64,000 nucleotides of DNA, taken from Bacillus thermozeamaize. Its GTDB lineage: Bacteria; Bacillota; Bacilli; ZCTH02-B2. The translations under genes were made by a program, and so were the position numbers. Location: assembly GCA_002159075.1 (NCBI GenBank), contig LZRT01000019.1, forward strand, positions 62,001 to 126,000. Reading direction: 5' to 3'. Under the pieces are notes generated by a model that was not told where the DNA came from, did not search any database, and was given only the letters and a program-made list of their open reading frames with translations. Every line of letters starts with the position of its first letter. The stretch's first letter is position 1. Shown here piece by piece: positions 24,037 through 32,154 of the stretch.

Positions 24037-25248
24037 CGCCAACGGTCTCGTTTCCTCGTGTGCTCTGGCCGGCGCTCTCATGCCGTAAGCCAGTGCCAAT
24101 CCCAAACTCAACATCAGAATGGTAAACAGGTAGGCGCTTGGAAATCCCATCACATGGTCGATAAACCAGCCGCCCAACCCCGGACCAACAAGCTGGCCCA
24201 CGGAAAAGAAGATCGTCACATATCCCAGGGCCACGGGAACGAGTACCGGCGGTACCTGCTCGGAGGCAGAGGCCTGAATCAAGGCGGGGATCGCCGCAAT
24301 CGTGCTTCCGGACAACAGCTGCGACAGGAAAAATCCCAGCAATTTGGGGTAAAGCACCGGAATCAGCAGCGCCACCATGACCGTCGCAAAGGCGGCCACC
24401 AGCGTCCGCTGCCGGCCGATGCGATCGGAAACCCACCCCCAGACCGGTGAACTGGCCAGCGACAGCACACCGCCCATCGCGGTGAGCATCCCTGCAGTGG
24501 TGGAGGCGATCTGTTGGGCCAGCATATAACTCATCTGAAAGGTGGAGGGAACCAGGTAGGCAATGCCAAAACTGAAATACATGCCGGCCACCCGGAGCAC
24601 CCCCGGATTCCTGTACACCTGTTCGGAAATAGACAGGCCGCCGGAGCGCGCGGCGGCGGAAGCGGCAGACGGCGGGTTTCGCAGCAACCAGACCGCCAGC
24701 AGGAAGACAAGCAGCGCAGCGGCGGCAAATCCCCTCCACACCCAGCGCCATCCATCTGCCACCCCGGTACTCACCGCCGGCACGATTAAACCGGACAGCA
24801 CCATCGCCAGGCCGGTACCGCTCATCAAAAACCCGGCCGCAAGCCCGCGCCGCTCGGGAAACCAACCCACCATCAGCGACAGGGCTGGCGTAAACACCAT
24901 CCCGCTGCCCACGCCGGCCCCAAACATGGCAACCATCGCAACACCATAGCCGTTGGATGATGACAAACCAAACATGCTCAATACAAGCAGACTGCATCCC
25001 AGCACAACGGTCTGTTTGTTCCCCCACCGCGCCGCCAGCCACCCGGCCAACAGCACCGTCGCCAGATACCCCAGTGACGTGATGGTTCCGAGAAATCCCG
25101 CCTGCGCATAGCTCAAGCGAAGGCCTTCCTGCATGAAAGGCATGACCACCCCGTAGGACAACCGGCCAAACCCCAGCGAGATCAGTACCAGCAACAGCCC
25201 CACCAGCATATACGCCCAGAACATCTTCGCATTGACACGGTCCTCCAT
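24010..25248 (-). CDS. Major facilitator superfamily transporter (YbfB/OFA-like)
   Basis: 412 residues from the ATG at 25248; the upstream in-frame ATG at 25296 lies without a ribosome site. Twelve hydrophobic segments, with the MFS loop motif GWLAARWGNKQTVV after helix 2 and GWVSDRIGRQRTLV after helix 8. FGRLSYGVVMPFM in helix 1 is typical of the YbfB/YjiJ and oxalate/formate-like branches. Substrate unknown, perhaps an organic acid. It has an extended -10 promoter and is divergent from the alcohol dehydrogenase gene 280 bp away. Confidence 0.87.
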   Translation of the reverse strand: MEDRVNAKMFWAYMLVGLLLVLISLGFGRLSYGVVMPFMQEGLRLSYAQAGFLGTITSLGYLATVLLAGWLAARWGNKQTVVLGCSLLVLSMFGLSSSNGYGVAMVAMFGAGVGSGMVFTPALSLMVGWFPERRGLAAGFLMSGTGLAMVLSGLIVPAVSTGVADGWRWVWRGFAAAALLVFLLAVWLLRNPPSAASAAARSGGLSISEQVYRNPGVLRVAGMYFSFGIAYLVPSTFQMSYMLAQQIASTTAGMLTAMGGVLSLASSPVWGWVSDRIGRQRTLVAAFATVMVALLIPVLYPKLLGFFLSQLLSGSTIAAIPALIQASASEQVPPVLVPVALGYVTIFFSVGQLVGPGLGGWFIDHVMGFPSAYLFTILMLSLGLALAYGMRAPARAHEETRPLASRTDELHR

Positions 25249-25309
25249 CCTGCATACTCCCTTCCTTGCTTCTAAAAGGCTTCCATGAGCTTTCATTACT
25301 TATTACTAA

Positions 25310-25317
25310 ACATTATA
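25310..25317 (-). promoter_or_regulatory. Extended -10 promoter element of the MFS gene
   Basis: Perfect TATAAT (25312-25317) on the minus strand with TGA directly before it. The -35 region is poor. The transcript would have a leader of about 55 nt. Confidence 0.55.
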
Positions 25318-25393
25318 TCAAATCCAATTTTACCATTTCATCGAAATATTTTACACAAAAATGTTCTGTCAGTCGTATCACTTTTATTTATTG

Positions 25394-25422
25394 ATTGAAG
25401 TTTTTCAAAAAATGGATTAAGA
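25394..25422 (+). promoter_or_regulatory. Possible promoter of the alcohol dehydrogenase gene
   Basis: TTGAAG, about 17 bp, TAAGAT within the AT-rich stretch 25390-25430, each box with two mismatches. Limits approximate. Confidence 0.35.
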
Positions 25423-25528
25423 TAAAATTGGGAGAATAAGTATTTATGAATGAGAAATAAATAGATAAAACAGTTTACGGTTGCATATCGGGGATGATTT
25501 TGCAATTTTTTCAAGGGAGAGGATATTC

Positions 25529-26581
25529 ATGAGAGCAGCGCAAATTGTAGAGCACCAAAAGCCTCTGCGCGTCGGTGAGGTGCCCGATCCGACGCCGGGA
25601 CCAAAAGACGTCATCGTCCGCGTCGAAGCCAGCGGCATCTGCCGGAGCGACTGGCACGCCTGGATGGGAGACTGGGCCTGGCTCGGCCTGAAACCTGAAC
25701 TTCCGATCATTCCGGGACACGAATTTGGCGGCGTGGTGGAAGCCGTTGGAGCCGAGGTGAAAAACTTCAAACCGGGCGATCGGGTCACCGCTCCTTTCCA
25801 TGAAGGTTGTTCCCACTGCCCGAACTGCCGGAGCGGCCATTCGAACCGCTGTGACAACATTGCCATATTCGGATTTCGCTACGACGGATCCTATGCGGAA
25901 TACGTCTGCGTGCGCAATGGCGACTTCAACCTGATCAAGTTGCCGGATGAAGTGGACACCTTGACCGCCGCGGCGATTGGCTGCCGCTACATGACGGGCT
26001 ATCATGGCGTGATCCGGGCCAACCTTGCCCCGGGGAACTGGCTGGTCGTACACGGAGCCGGCGGTGTGGGCCTGTCCGCGATCCAGGTCGGCACGGCCAT
26101 CGGCGCCCTGGTGATCGCCGTGGACATCGACGAGGCCAAGCTGGAGAAAGCGAGGCAGGAAGGGGCGGTGGCAACGATCAACGCCCGCAAGGAAAACGTG
26201 GTGGAAGCCGTGAAGGAAATCACCAAGGGCGGGGCGCACGCTTCCATCGAGGCGCTCGGGATTCGCGAAACCATCCTCAACTCCGTCTTGTGCCTGCGAA
26301 AGGGCGGACGTCATGTCCAGATCGGCCTGACAACATCGGAAGAAGGCGGCTTTGTCGTCCTGCCCATTGATGCGGTGACCGCCCAGGAACTGGAAATCGT
26401 GGGCAGCATCGGCAACCCGCACACCGAATACGACGGCCTGCTTGCCCTGATCGCTCAGGGCAAGCTGAATCCAAAATCGCTGGTCTCCCGTGAGGTGTCG
26501 CTGGATGAAGCCAGCAACGTTCTGCAGGAGATGACCGATTACAAAACCTTGGGCTTTAACGTCATCACGAAGTTTAAATAA
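25529..26581 (+). CDS. Zinc-dependent medium-chain alcohol dehydrogenase
   Basis: 350 residues from the ATG at 25529 (GGGAGAGG upstream). MDR family: catalytic zinc ligands Cys in GICRSDWH and His in PGHEFGG near residue 60-65, structural zinc lobe with four Cys in CSHCPNCRSGHSNRC at about 92-106, and the NAD-binding turn HGAGGVGLSA. It oxidises an alcohol or reduces an aldehyde with NAD(P). The neighbouring acyl-CoA ligase genes run towards it from the other side, so an alcohol to aldehyde to acid to acyl-CoA route is plausible but not shown. Confidence 0.9.
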   Translation: MRAAQIVEHQKPLRVGEVPDPTPGPKDVIVRVEASGICRSDWHAWMGDWAWLGLKPELPIIPGHEFGGVVEAVGAEVKNFKPGDRVTAPFHEGCSHCPNCRSGHSNRCDNIAIFGFRYDGSYAEYVCVRNGDFNLIKLPDEVDTLTAAAIGCRYMTGYHGVIRANLAPGNWLVVHGAGGVGLSAIQVGTAIGALVIAVDIDEAKLEKARQEGAVATINARKENVVEAVKEITKGGAHASIEALGIRETILNSVLCLRKGGRHVQIGLTTSEEGGFVVLPIDAVTAQELEIVGSIGNPHTEYDGLLALIAQGKLNPKSLVSREVSLDEASNVLQEMTDYKTLGFNVITKFK

Positions 26582-26628
26582 CCAGGCATTCCATTTGGTC
26601 CATTCCATTTGCCGAACAACCAACAATG

Positions 26629-26669
26629 GGGCTGTCCCCTCGCTTCAGCGAGCGTTGGGACAGCCCTTT
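26629..26669 (+). terminator. Terminator hairpin after the alcohol dehydrogenase gene
   Basis: Ten-bp stem GGGCTGTCCC / GGGACAGCCC with an inner CTCGCT / AGCGAG stem, then only TTTC. It separates two convergent genes and may act on both strands. Confidence 0.65.
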
Positions 26670-26709
26670 CATCGTGCTTCGGCATCCATAAGGCGGATGT
26701 TGTTGGGTG

Positions 26710-28278
26710 TCAAAACCCTGTCGGCCAGTGGGCCAGCAGCCTTTGGCCCTTCGATCCGCGTTTCGCCAAGACGTACTCCAGCGTCTGGCAGAGCCACTTC
26801 CGCGTCTCCCTGGGATCGATCACGTCATCAATCAGATGTTTTCCGGCCGCCTTGTACGGGGAACTGTCAAAGGACCATCGCTCCAGCAGCCGCTTTCGCT
26901 CCTCCTCGCGGTTTTCCACTTGTTCCAGGTACCGTCCGTACACCACATTGATGCCCACCTCCGGGCCGGTAAAATTGATCTCGGCGCTCGGCCAGGCCAC
27001 GACCAGCTCTCCCCCCATGCCGGGACCGCACATGTTGCTGTACGCGGCGCCGATGCTTTTGCGGATCACCACCGACAATTTGGGCACCGTGGACCAGGCC
27101 AGCGCCTGATTCCAAACCATGATTTTGGTGGCGATTTTTGCCCGTTCCGCGGTGCTGCCGACGCGAAAACCGGGAATGTCGTGCAGGAAAATCATGGGAA
27201 TGTGGTAGGAATCGCAAAGACAGATAAACTCCGTCGCCTTGTCACACTCATCCGCACCGGCCGCGCCGGCGTTGAACAGGGGCTGGTTGGCGATGATGCC
27301 CACCACGCGCCCGCCCAGGCTGGCCAAACCGGTGATGAGCGCCCGCCCGAACAGGGGCTTCAGCTCGAAAAAATACCCGTCATCGACGATGGTCTGGATC
27401 AGGCGCCGCATGTCATAGGCGCGGTTGCGCTTCGTTGGGACGATACGCAGCACCTCGTCCACCCTGCGCCAGGGATCGTCTTCCGTCTCCTGAACGGGCG
27501 GTTCCTCCCCGGCATGGGAGGGCATGAATCGGAAAAACCGCTTCATCAGCTCAATACACTCTTCTTCCGTATCGGCGGCCTGATCAATCTGGCCCGTCAA
27601 CTCGGCGTGAATCCGCCAGCCTCCCAGTTCCTCTTCATCGATTTTCTCACCGGTGGCCACTTCCAGCATCCGGGGCCCGGCCACCGCCATGCAGGTTCCC
27701 TTCAGCTGAACGGTAAAGTCGGAGGAAACCGCATGCCAGGTGGGGCTGCCGTAACTGTCACCCAGTATCGCGGTGAGAAAAGGGACCCGGCGCTTGTGCC
27801 GCAACATGTAGAGCGGCATCATCTTGTCGCTGATCCCGTCCGACCCCATCCCGTCCGGCATCCGCAATCCTCCGCCTTCCATCAGATGGAAAAGCGGCAA
27901 TCCATTCCGCACGGCAAAATCGTGCATCGCCCGCTTCTTGCGTCCATTCACCGACGACCCGGTAGCGGCAAAGACGGTCTTGTCGGCCGCCTCGATGACG
28001 GCGGGCCGCCCGTCCACCTTGCCCAGGCCGCAGATCATCCCGTCGCCGAAGTGGGACGCTTCCATTCCGGGAACATCCGGATGATTGAACGCGCCGAATT
28101 CAACGAAAGTCCCCGGATCGACCAGCATTTCAATGCGTTCCCGCGCGGTGCGCAGCCCCTTTTCGTGCTGGCGGGCAATCTTTTCCGCGCCGCCCATCAG
28201 TTCCGCAACCGCCCTGCGGCGCTGCCATGCTTCGAGGAGTTGTTCCCATGTCTGTTCTTCCATGCTGTGTATTTCCAT
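26710..28278 (-). CDS. Biotin-dependent acyl-CoA carboxylase, carboxyltransferase subunit (copy 1)
   Basis: 522 residues. Carboxyltransferase fold of the PccB/AccD5 type with N- and C-terminal crotonase-like halves: TARERIEMLVDPGTFVEFG near the start, FHLMEGGGLRMPDG and SSDFTVQLKGTCMAVAGP in the first half, and FLHDIPGFRVGSTAERAKIATK and GPGMGGELVVAWPSAEINFTGPE in the second, the acyl-CoA and biotin pocket regions. It transfers CO2 between carboxybiotin and an acyl-CoA. Last gene of the operon. Only a free biotinyl carrier (31886-32095) is nearby and no biotin carboxylase, so the missing subunit must lie elsewhere or the complex is a transcarboxylase or decarboxylase. Confidence 0.88.
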   Translation of the reverse strand: MEIHSMEEQTWEQLLEAWQRRRAVAELMGGAEKIARQHEKGLRTARERIEMLVDPGTFVEFGAFNHPDVPGMEASHFGDGMICGLGKVDGRPAVIEAADKTVFAATGSSVNGRKKRAMHDFAVRNGLPLFHLMEGGGLRMPDGMGSDGISDKMMPLYMLRHKRRVPFLTAILGDSYGSPTWHAVSSDFTVQLKGTCMAVAGPRMLEVATGEKIDEEELGGWRIHAELTGQIDQAADTEEECIELMKRFFRFMPSHAGEEPPVQETEDDPWRRVDEVLRIVPTKRNRAYDMRRLIQTIVDDGYFFELKPLFGRALITGLASLGGRVVGIIANQPLFNAGAAGADECDKATEFICLCDSYHIPMIFLHDIPGFRVGSTAERAKIATKIMVWNQALAWSTVPKLSVVIRKSIGAAYSNMCGPGMGGELVVAWPSAEINFTGPEVGINVVYGRYLEQVENREEERKRLLERWSFDSSPYKAAGKHLIDDVIDPRETRKWLCQTLEYVLAKRGSKGQRLLAHWPTGF

Positions 28279-28329
28279 GCTGCGTCATCACCCTTTGCTG
28301 CTTTCTATGCTTCTTGCTTTTGTTCCGGA

Positions 28330-30045
28330 TTATGCCAACTCCCGCAGTTCCTCTTTCTTGATTTTTCCGGTAGCGGTCAGCGGAAACTCATCGAGGATCT
28401 TCACCCGTGGCACTTTGTAGGCGGCCATGTTTTCCCGGCACCAGTCTTCCAGCTCCTTCTCGCCCACCTTCCCGGCAAATTCGGGACGGAGCTTGACAAA
28501 AGCCACCGGCACCTCGCCTTTTTCCTCGTCCGGCACGCCGATCACGCCGCATCCCTCCACGGACGGATGATTGCAGATCATGATCTCCAGCTCGGACGGA
28601 AAGACGCTCATCCCCTTCACCTTGAGCATTTCTTTCCTCCTGCCGAGGTAATGCAGACAGCCCTCTTCATCCAGCATCCCGATGTCTCCCGTGTACAGCC
28701 ACCCGTCCTGAAGCGCCTTTTTGGTTTCTTCCGGCTTGTTCCAGTAATATTTCAACAAGGATGGTGTGCGAATCGCGATTTCGCCTTCCTGTCCCAGCGG
28801 GACCAACTGGCGCGTCTCGAAATCGACGATTTTGATTTCGGTTCCCGGCATCGGCAAACCGCAGAACACCGGCCGGCCCAAGAGATCCTTGTCCCCATCC
28901 TGAAATCCGGTCGTATAGGTGTCCACGGTATGCGTTTCGGTCATCCCGTAGGCGGCCTCCCGCATGATGCAGCCGGTCAGCGCCTTCCAGCGACGGCGGT
29001 AGTCCACGTTCATCTTCTTGATAAACGAACTGACAAAGGTATCCCGCAACGAAGTCAGGTCATACGCTCCCACATCCGGCCGCTCCATCAACTCGACAAA
29101 ATTGTCCACGATTCCGCCCGTCAAGGTTGGTCGGTACCGGTGGATGGCCTCCAGCATAGCCTTGGCATCCCAGCGCGCCAGAAGGATGTGCGTGGAACCG
29201 TTAAAGACCGGGATGAGCACGCCCGCATCCTCCCCGGCAATCCAGAAGACCGGCAGATACCCCAGCGTCACATCTTCCGGCGTCAGCCGGAATCCGTAGG
29301 TCACCGCGGTAGCTGACGTATAAAGCATGTTCCGCTGCGTGTGGGCGCATCCTTTCGGCAGCCCGGTGGTGCCGCCGGTATAATTCAGCGCCGCCACATC
29401 ATCCAGTCCGACGCCATGATCCGGGTAGTCTGCCTTCTGTTCAGCCAGCGTCTGCATCAGATCGACGCTCCCAGGACAATCCCGGTCGGGTGCCAGCAAC
29501 GACGGGTGCACCGTAAATGCAGGCTCATCCGGCAGAAAATCCCGGAACCTGGTGGTGACCACTTCAACAAGACTGGATTCTCCCCGCACTTGCTGGACGA
29601 TGGGGTACAATTGATCCAGCGTAACGATCACTTTGGCCTCACTGTCCTGAAGCACGTACAGCAGCTCTTGCGCCTTGAACATCGGGTTGACCGGCACATG
29701 GATGCAGCCAAGTTTCAAAATGCCGTAAAAGGCGATCAGAAACTGCGGGCAGTTGGGGAGAAAAACAGCCACCCGGTCCCCTTTCTTGAGCCCTTTGGCC
29801 GCCAGGAAAGAGGCAAACCGGCTGCTGAGATCATCCAGCTGCCGGAAGGTGAGTTCCTTTCCGTAGAAGATGATGCAGGGTTTGTCCGGCGTCCGCTGCG
29901 CCCAGTTGCGCAGATACTCGGTCATCGGCACCTCCCCGAAGGGATAGTGCGGTTCCTTCGGCAAAAAGGATGGCCGGTTTTTCTCCCACAACGCGCGCAA
30001 GTGTTCCAGATAGGCTTGCTCATCTTGGTGCTGTACGCCAGACAT
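28330..30045 (-). CDS. AMP-binding acyl-CoA ligase (copy A of a paralogous pair)
   Basis: 571 residues from the ATG at 30045 with GGAGGG upstream. ANL motifs: YTGGTTGLPKGCAHTQRN P-loop, AAYGMTETHTVD (A5), YTGDIGMLDEEGCLHYLGRRKEMLKVKG (A7/A8) and PLTATGKIKKEEL with the catalytic Lys near the end. Clearly paralogous to 32155-33900: the same LRALW...LPEEPHYPFGE-type opening and the same LPNCPQFLIAFYGILK segment. Activates a carboxylic acid to its CoA ester. Acid specificity is unknown; the neighbouring carboxyltransferase suggests a substrate that is later carboxylated. Confidence 0.9.
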   Translation of the reverse strand: MSGVQHQDEQAYLEHLRALWEKNRPSFLPKEPHYPFGEVPMTEYLRNWAQRTPDKPCIIFYGKELTFRQLDDLSSRFASFLAAKGLKKGDRVAVFLPNCPQFLIAFYGILKLGCIHVPVNPMFKAQELLYVLQDSEAKVIVTLDQLYPIVQQVRGESSLVEVVTTRFRDFLPDEPAFTVHPSLLAPDRDCPGSVDLMQTLAEQKADYPDHGVGLDDVAALNYTGGTTGLPKGCAHTQRNMLYTSATAVTYGFRLTPEDVTLGYLPVFWIAGEDAGVLIPVFNGSTHILLARWDAKAMLEAIHRYRPTLTGGIVDNFVELMERPDVGAYDLTSLRDTFVSSFIKKMNVDYRRRWKALTGCIMREAAYGMTETHTVDTYTTGFQDGDKDLLGRPVFCGLPMPGTEIKIVDFETRQLVPLGQEGEIAIRTPSLLKYYWNKPEETKKALQDGWLYTGDIGMLDEEGCLHYLGRRKEMLKVKGMSVFPSELEIMICNHPSVEGCGVIGVPDEEKGEVPVAFVKLRPEFAGKVGEKELEDWCRENMAAYKVPRVKILDEFPLTATGKIKKEELRELA

Positions 30046-30129
30046 CCGATATCCCTCCATTCGCATTATTTTGAAAAGCGCTGGGGTCACAGAAAGGAAT
30101 CCCTTTACCGAAAACTGCTCTTTCGCTCA

Positions 30130-31854
30130 CTACTCTCCCGCCACTTCCCGGAGAATCTCTTCGCGCAGCTTGTATTTTTCGATCTTGTTGGTCGGTGTCC
30201 GCGGGATTTCCTCCACCAGGCGGATGTACTTCGGCCACATGAACCGGGGCATTTCCGCCTCTATCCAGCGGCGCAAGCCTTCCTCCGTCAGCGCACTTCC
30301 CTCTTTTCTCACCACAAACGCCACGATCTCATCCTCATCCCCCTCGTCGGCGGGAATCGGAAAGGCGGCCGACATCTCCACTTCCGGATGTCCGTTGAGG
30401 ATGTCTTCAATCTGATAGGAAGAAATGTTCTCGCCGCGGCGGCGGATCACGTTCCCCATGCGATCGACAAAGTAAAAGGTTCCGTCTTCATCCATGTACC
30501 CCGCGTCGCCGGTGTGAAACCAGAAATTGCGGAAGGTTTTTGCCGTCGCTTCCGGTTTGCCGAAATACTCTGTCAAAAACAGGTACGGCACCTTCGGCCG
30601 GAAGGCGATCTCTCCCATCTCCCCAGGCGCGCAAGGTTCATCCCGTTCATTCAGGATGACCGCCTCGAGGAAAAAGGAGGGTTTGCCCATGAATCCTTTC
30701 TCCAGCTGTTCCGTCTTGTGCCGCACGGGCACCCCGTACCGCTCGGCGATCCGAAGGAATTCCTCTCTCGAATAGCCTTTGTACAGCTCGGGCGGCGTGC
30801 CTTCATCCGCATCCAGAGCCTGAATGATGCCCCGAAAACCGTTTCCCGATTCCGTCTGGCCAAACCCGGCCAGGACGAAATCAAAGGCAAAACGCTTCGC
30901 AACATCCAGATAATACTGGGGCAAGGGCTGCATGTAGACCTTGTTGAGCGTGTTCAGCCGATCATTGGGTGACGGTTCCGCCTTCATCAGCCAAGGGATC
31001 ATCACATCCAGCAAGATCGCGGTGGAAGCGCCGCTTGTCCGGATGCGCTCCCAGAACTGGCCGGGGCTGAACTTGTCCCATACCGCGACGGTACAGCCGA
31101 CATACAAGGCCCGGATCACATTGGCGAACGCGCCGCCCACGTGGTACAGCGGCAAATCGTTGTAGATCACGTCCTCCTGCGTCAGCATCACCCGCAAGCC
31201 ATAAGTGTAGCCGTGCATCCACCGGTAGGACTGGACCACACCCTTGGCGGGCCCGGTCGTCCCGGAGGTGTAGACGATATTGGCCGTATCCCAGTAATGC
31301 AGGGGGATGTCCAGATTGCGGTCATCTCCTTCCAGCATCCGGTCAAACGGGATCTCCGGGAAGTGCGGATCCAGCCGGTTGTGGCGCAGCTGGTCATGGT
31401 AATCATGGTCGCCTTCCCGCGGATCGTAGACGATCACCGGAATCCGTTCCAATTCCTCCTTGATCGCATTGAGCTGGGGAACCATCTCCCGTTCGCTGAT
31501 GATCAGCCGCGGCCGGGTATCATTGATCTGATAGGAAAGCAACTTCCCATGATAGTTGAAATTGACCGGCGAAAATACGCCTCCGGCTTTCCAGATGCCC
31601 AGCATCGCCAGGGTGGTCACCAGGGGATTTTTCAAAAAGACGCAAACCCGATCCCCCTTTTCCACTCCCTGGGCCATCAGGTTGCGGGCAATCTGGTTCG
31701 TCATCGCGTTGAACTGGCGGTAGGTCAGGGCCTGATCTTCCTCTCCGTAGTAGAAAAAGATCCGATCCCCGATTGCATCGGCCCACTTTTCCAGGACCCG
31801 GACCACCACCTCCTCTTTTTCGATAAATTCATTCAACAGCCTGTCCTGCACCAT
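30130..31854 (-). CDS. AMP-binding acyl-CoA ligase (CaiC-like)
   Basis: 574 residues from the ATG at 31854 (GGAGG about ten bases upstream; the ATG at 31875 is an alternative). Motifs: YTSGTTGPAKGVVQSYRW, AGFGQTESGNGFRG, FHTGDAGYMDEDGTFYFVDRMGNVIRRRGENIS and RTPTNKIEKYKLRE. It belongs to a different ANL branch from its two neighbours, near crotonobetaine/carnitine-CoA ligase CaiC and related medium-chain ligases. It sits between the biotinyl carrier and the copy A ligase gene. Substrate unknown. Confidence 0.88.
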   Translation of the reverse strand: MVQDRLLNEFIEKEEVVVRVLEKWADAIGDRIFFYYGEEDQALTYRQFNAMTNQIARNLMAQGVEKGDRVCVFLKNPLVTTLAMLGIWKAGGVFSPVNFNYHGKLLSYQINDTRPRLIISEREMVPQLNAIKEELERIPVIVYDPREGDHDYHDQLRHNRLDPHFPEIPFDRMLEGDDRNLDIPLHYWDTANIVYTSGTTGPAKGVVQSYRWMHGYTYGLRVMLTQEDVIYNDLPLYHVGGAFANVIRALYVGCTVAVWDKFSPGQFWERIRTSGASTAILLDVMIPWLMKAEPSPNDRLNTLNKVYMQPLPQYYLDVAKRFAFDFVLAGFGQTESGNGFRGIIQALDADEGTPPELYKGYSREEFLRIAERYGVPVRHKTEQLEKGFMGKPSFFLEAVILNERDEPCAPGEMGEIAFRPKVPYLFLTEYFGKPEATAKTFRNFWFHTGDAGYMDEDGTFYFVDRMGNVIRRRGENISSYQIEDILNGHPEVEMSAAFPIPADEGDEDEIVAFVVRKEGSALTEEGLRRWIEAEMPRFMWPKYIRLVEEIPRTPTNKIEKYKLREEILREVAGE

Positions 31855-31885
31855 CCCCTCCTCGCCTCCATTCATCCATTTAGGA

Positions 31886-32095
31886 TCACTTCAGGGTGAC
31901 CACTGTCTGGCCTTCCTGGACAAAATCTCCTTCCTGGACCAGCACCTGTTCCACCTTGCCGCCCTCTTCCGCAATGATCGGAATCTCCATCTTCATCGAC
32001 TCCAGGATGATCACCTCATCCCCGGCGCTCACTTCGTCACCGGGATTCACCAGAACCCGAAAAACCGTCCCGCTCATGCTCGCTGCGATATCCAT
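31886..32095 (-). CDS. Stand-alone biotinyl (BCCP-like) carrier protein
   Basis: 69 residues. The ATG at 32095 is chosen because GGAGGG lies six bases upstream; the ATG at 32101 touches that site. A single biotinyl/lipoyl domain with ESMKMEIPI, whose Lys is the biotin site; the preceding Ala of AMKM is Ser here, as in B. subtilis YngHB-like carriers. Flanked by two acyl-CoA ligase genes in the operon that also encodes two carboxyltransferases. It would carry carboxybiotin for one or both of them. Confidence 0.92.
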   Translation of the reverse strand: MDIAASMSGTVFRVLVNPGDEVSAGDEVIILESMKMEIPIIAEEGGKVEQVLVQEGDFVQEGQTVVTLK

Positions 32096-32154
32096 ATCCA
32101 TCCCTCCACTCGCGAAATGATCTATTCGTGCGACCCTTCATGTAGTGCGACCCT

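Noticed and set aside
26707-29316. An open frame of 869 codons on the plus strand
   Set aside because: It lies antisense to the carboxyltransferase and ligase genes, has no recognisable domain and a composition rich in His, Arg and Gln typical of the mirror of a GC-rich gene.
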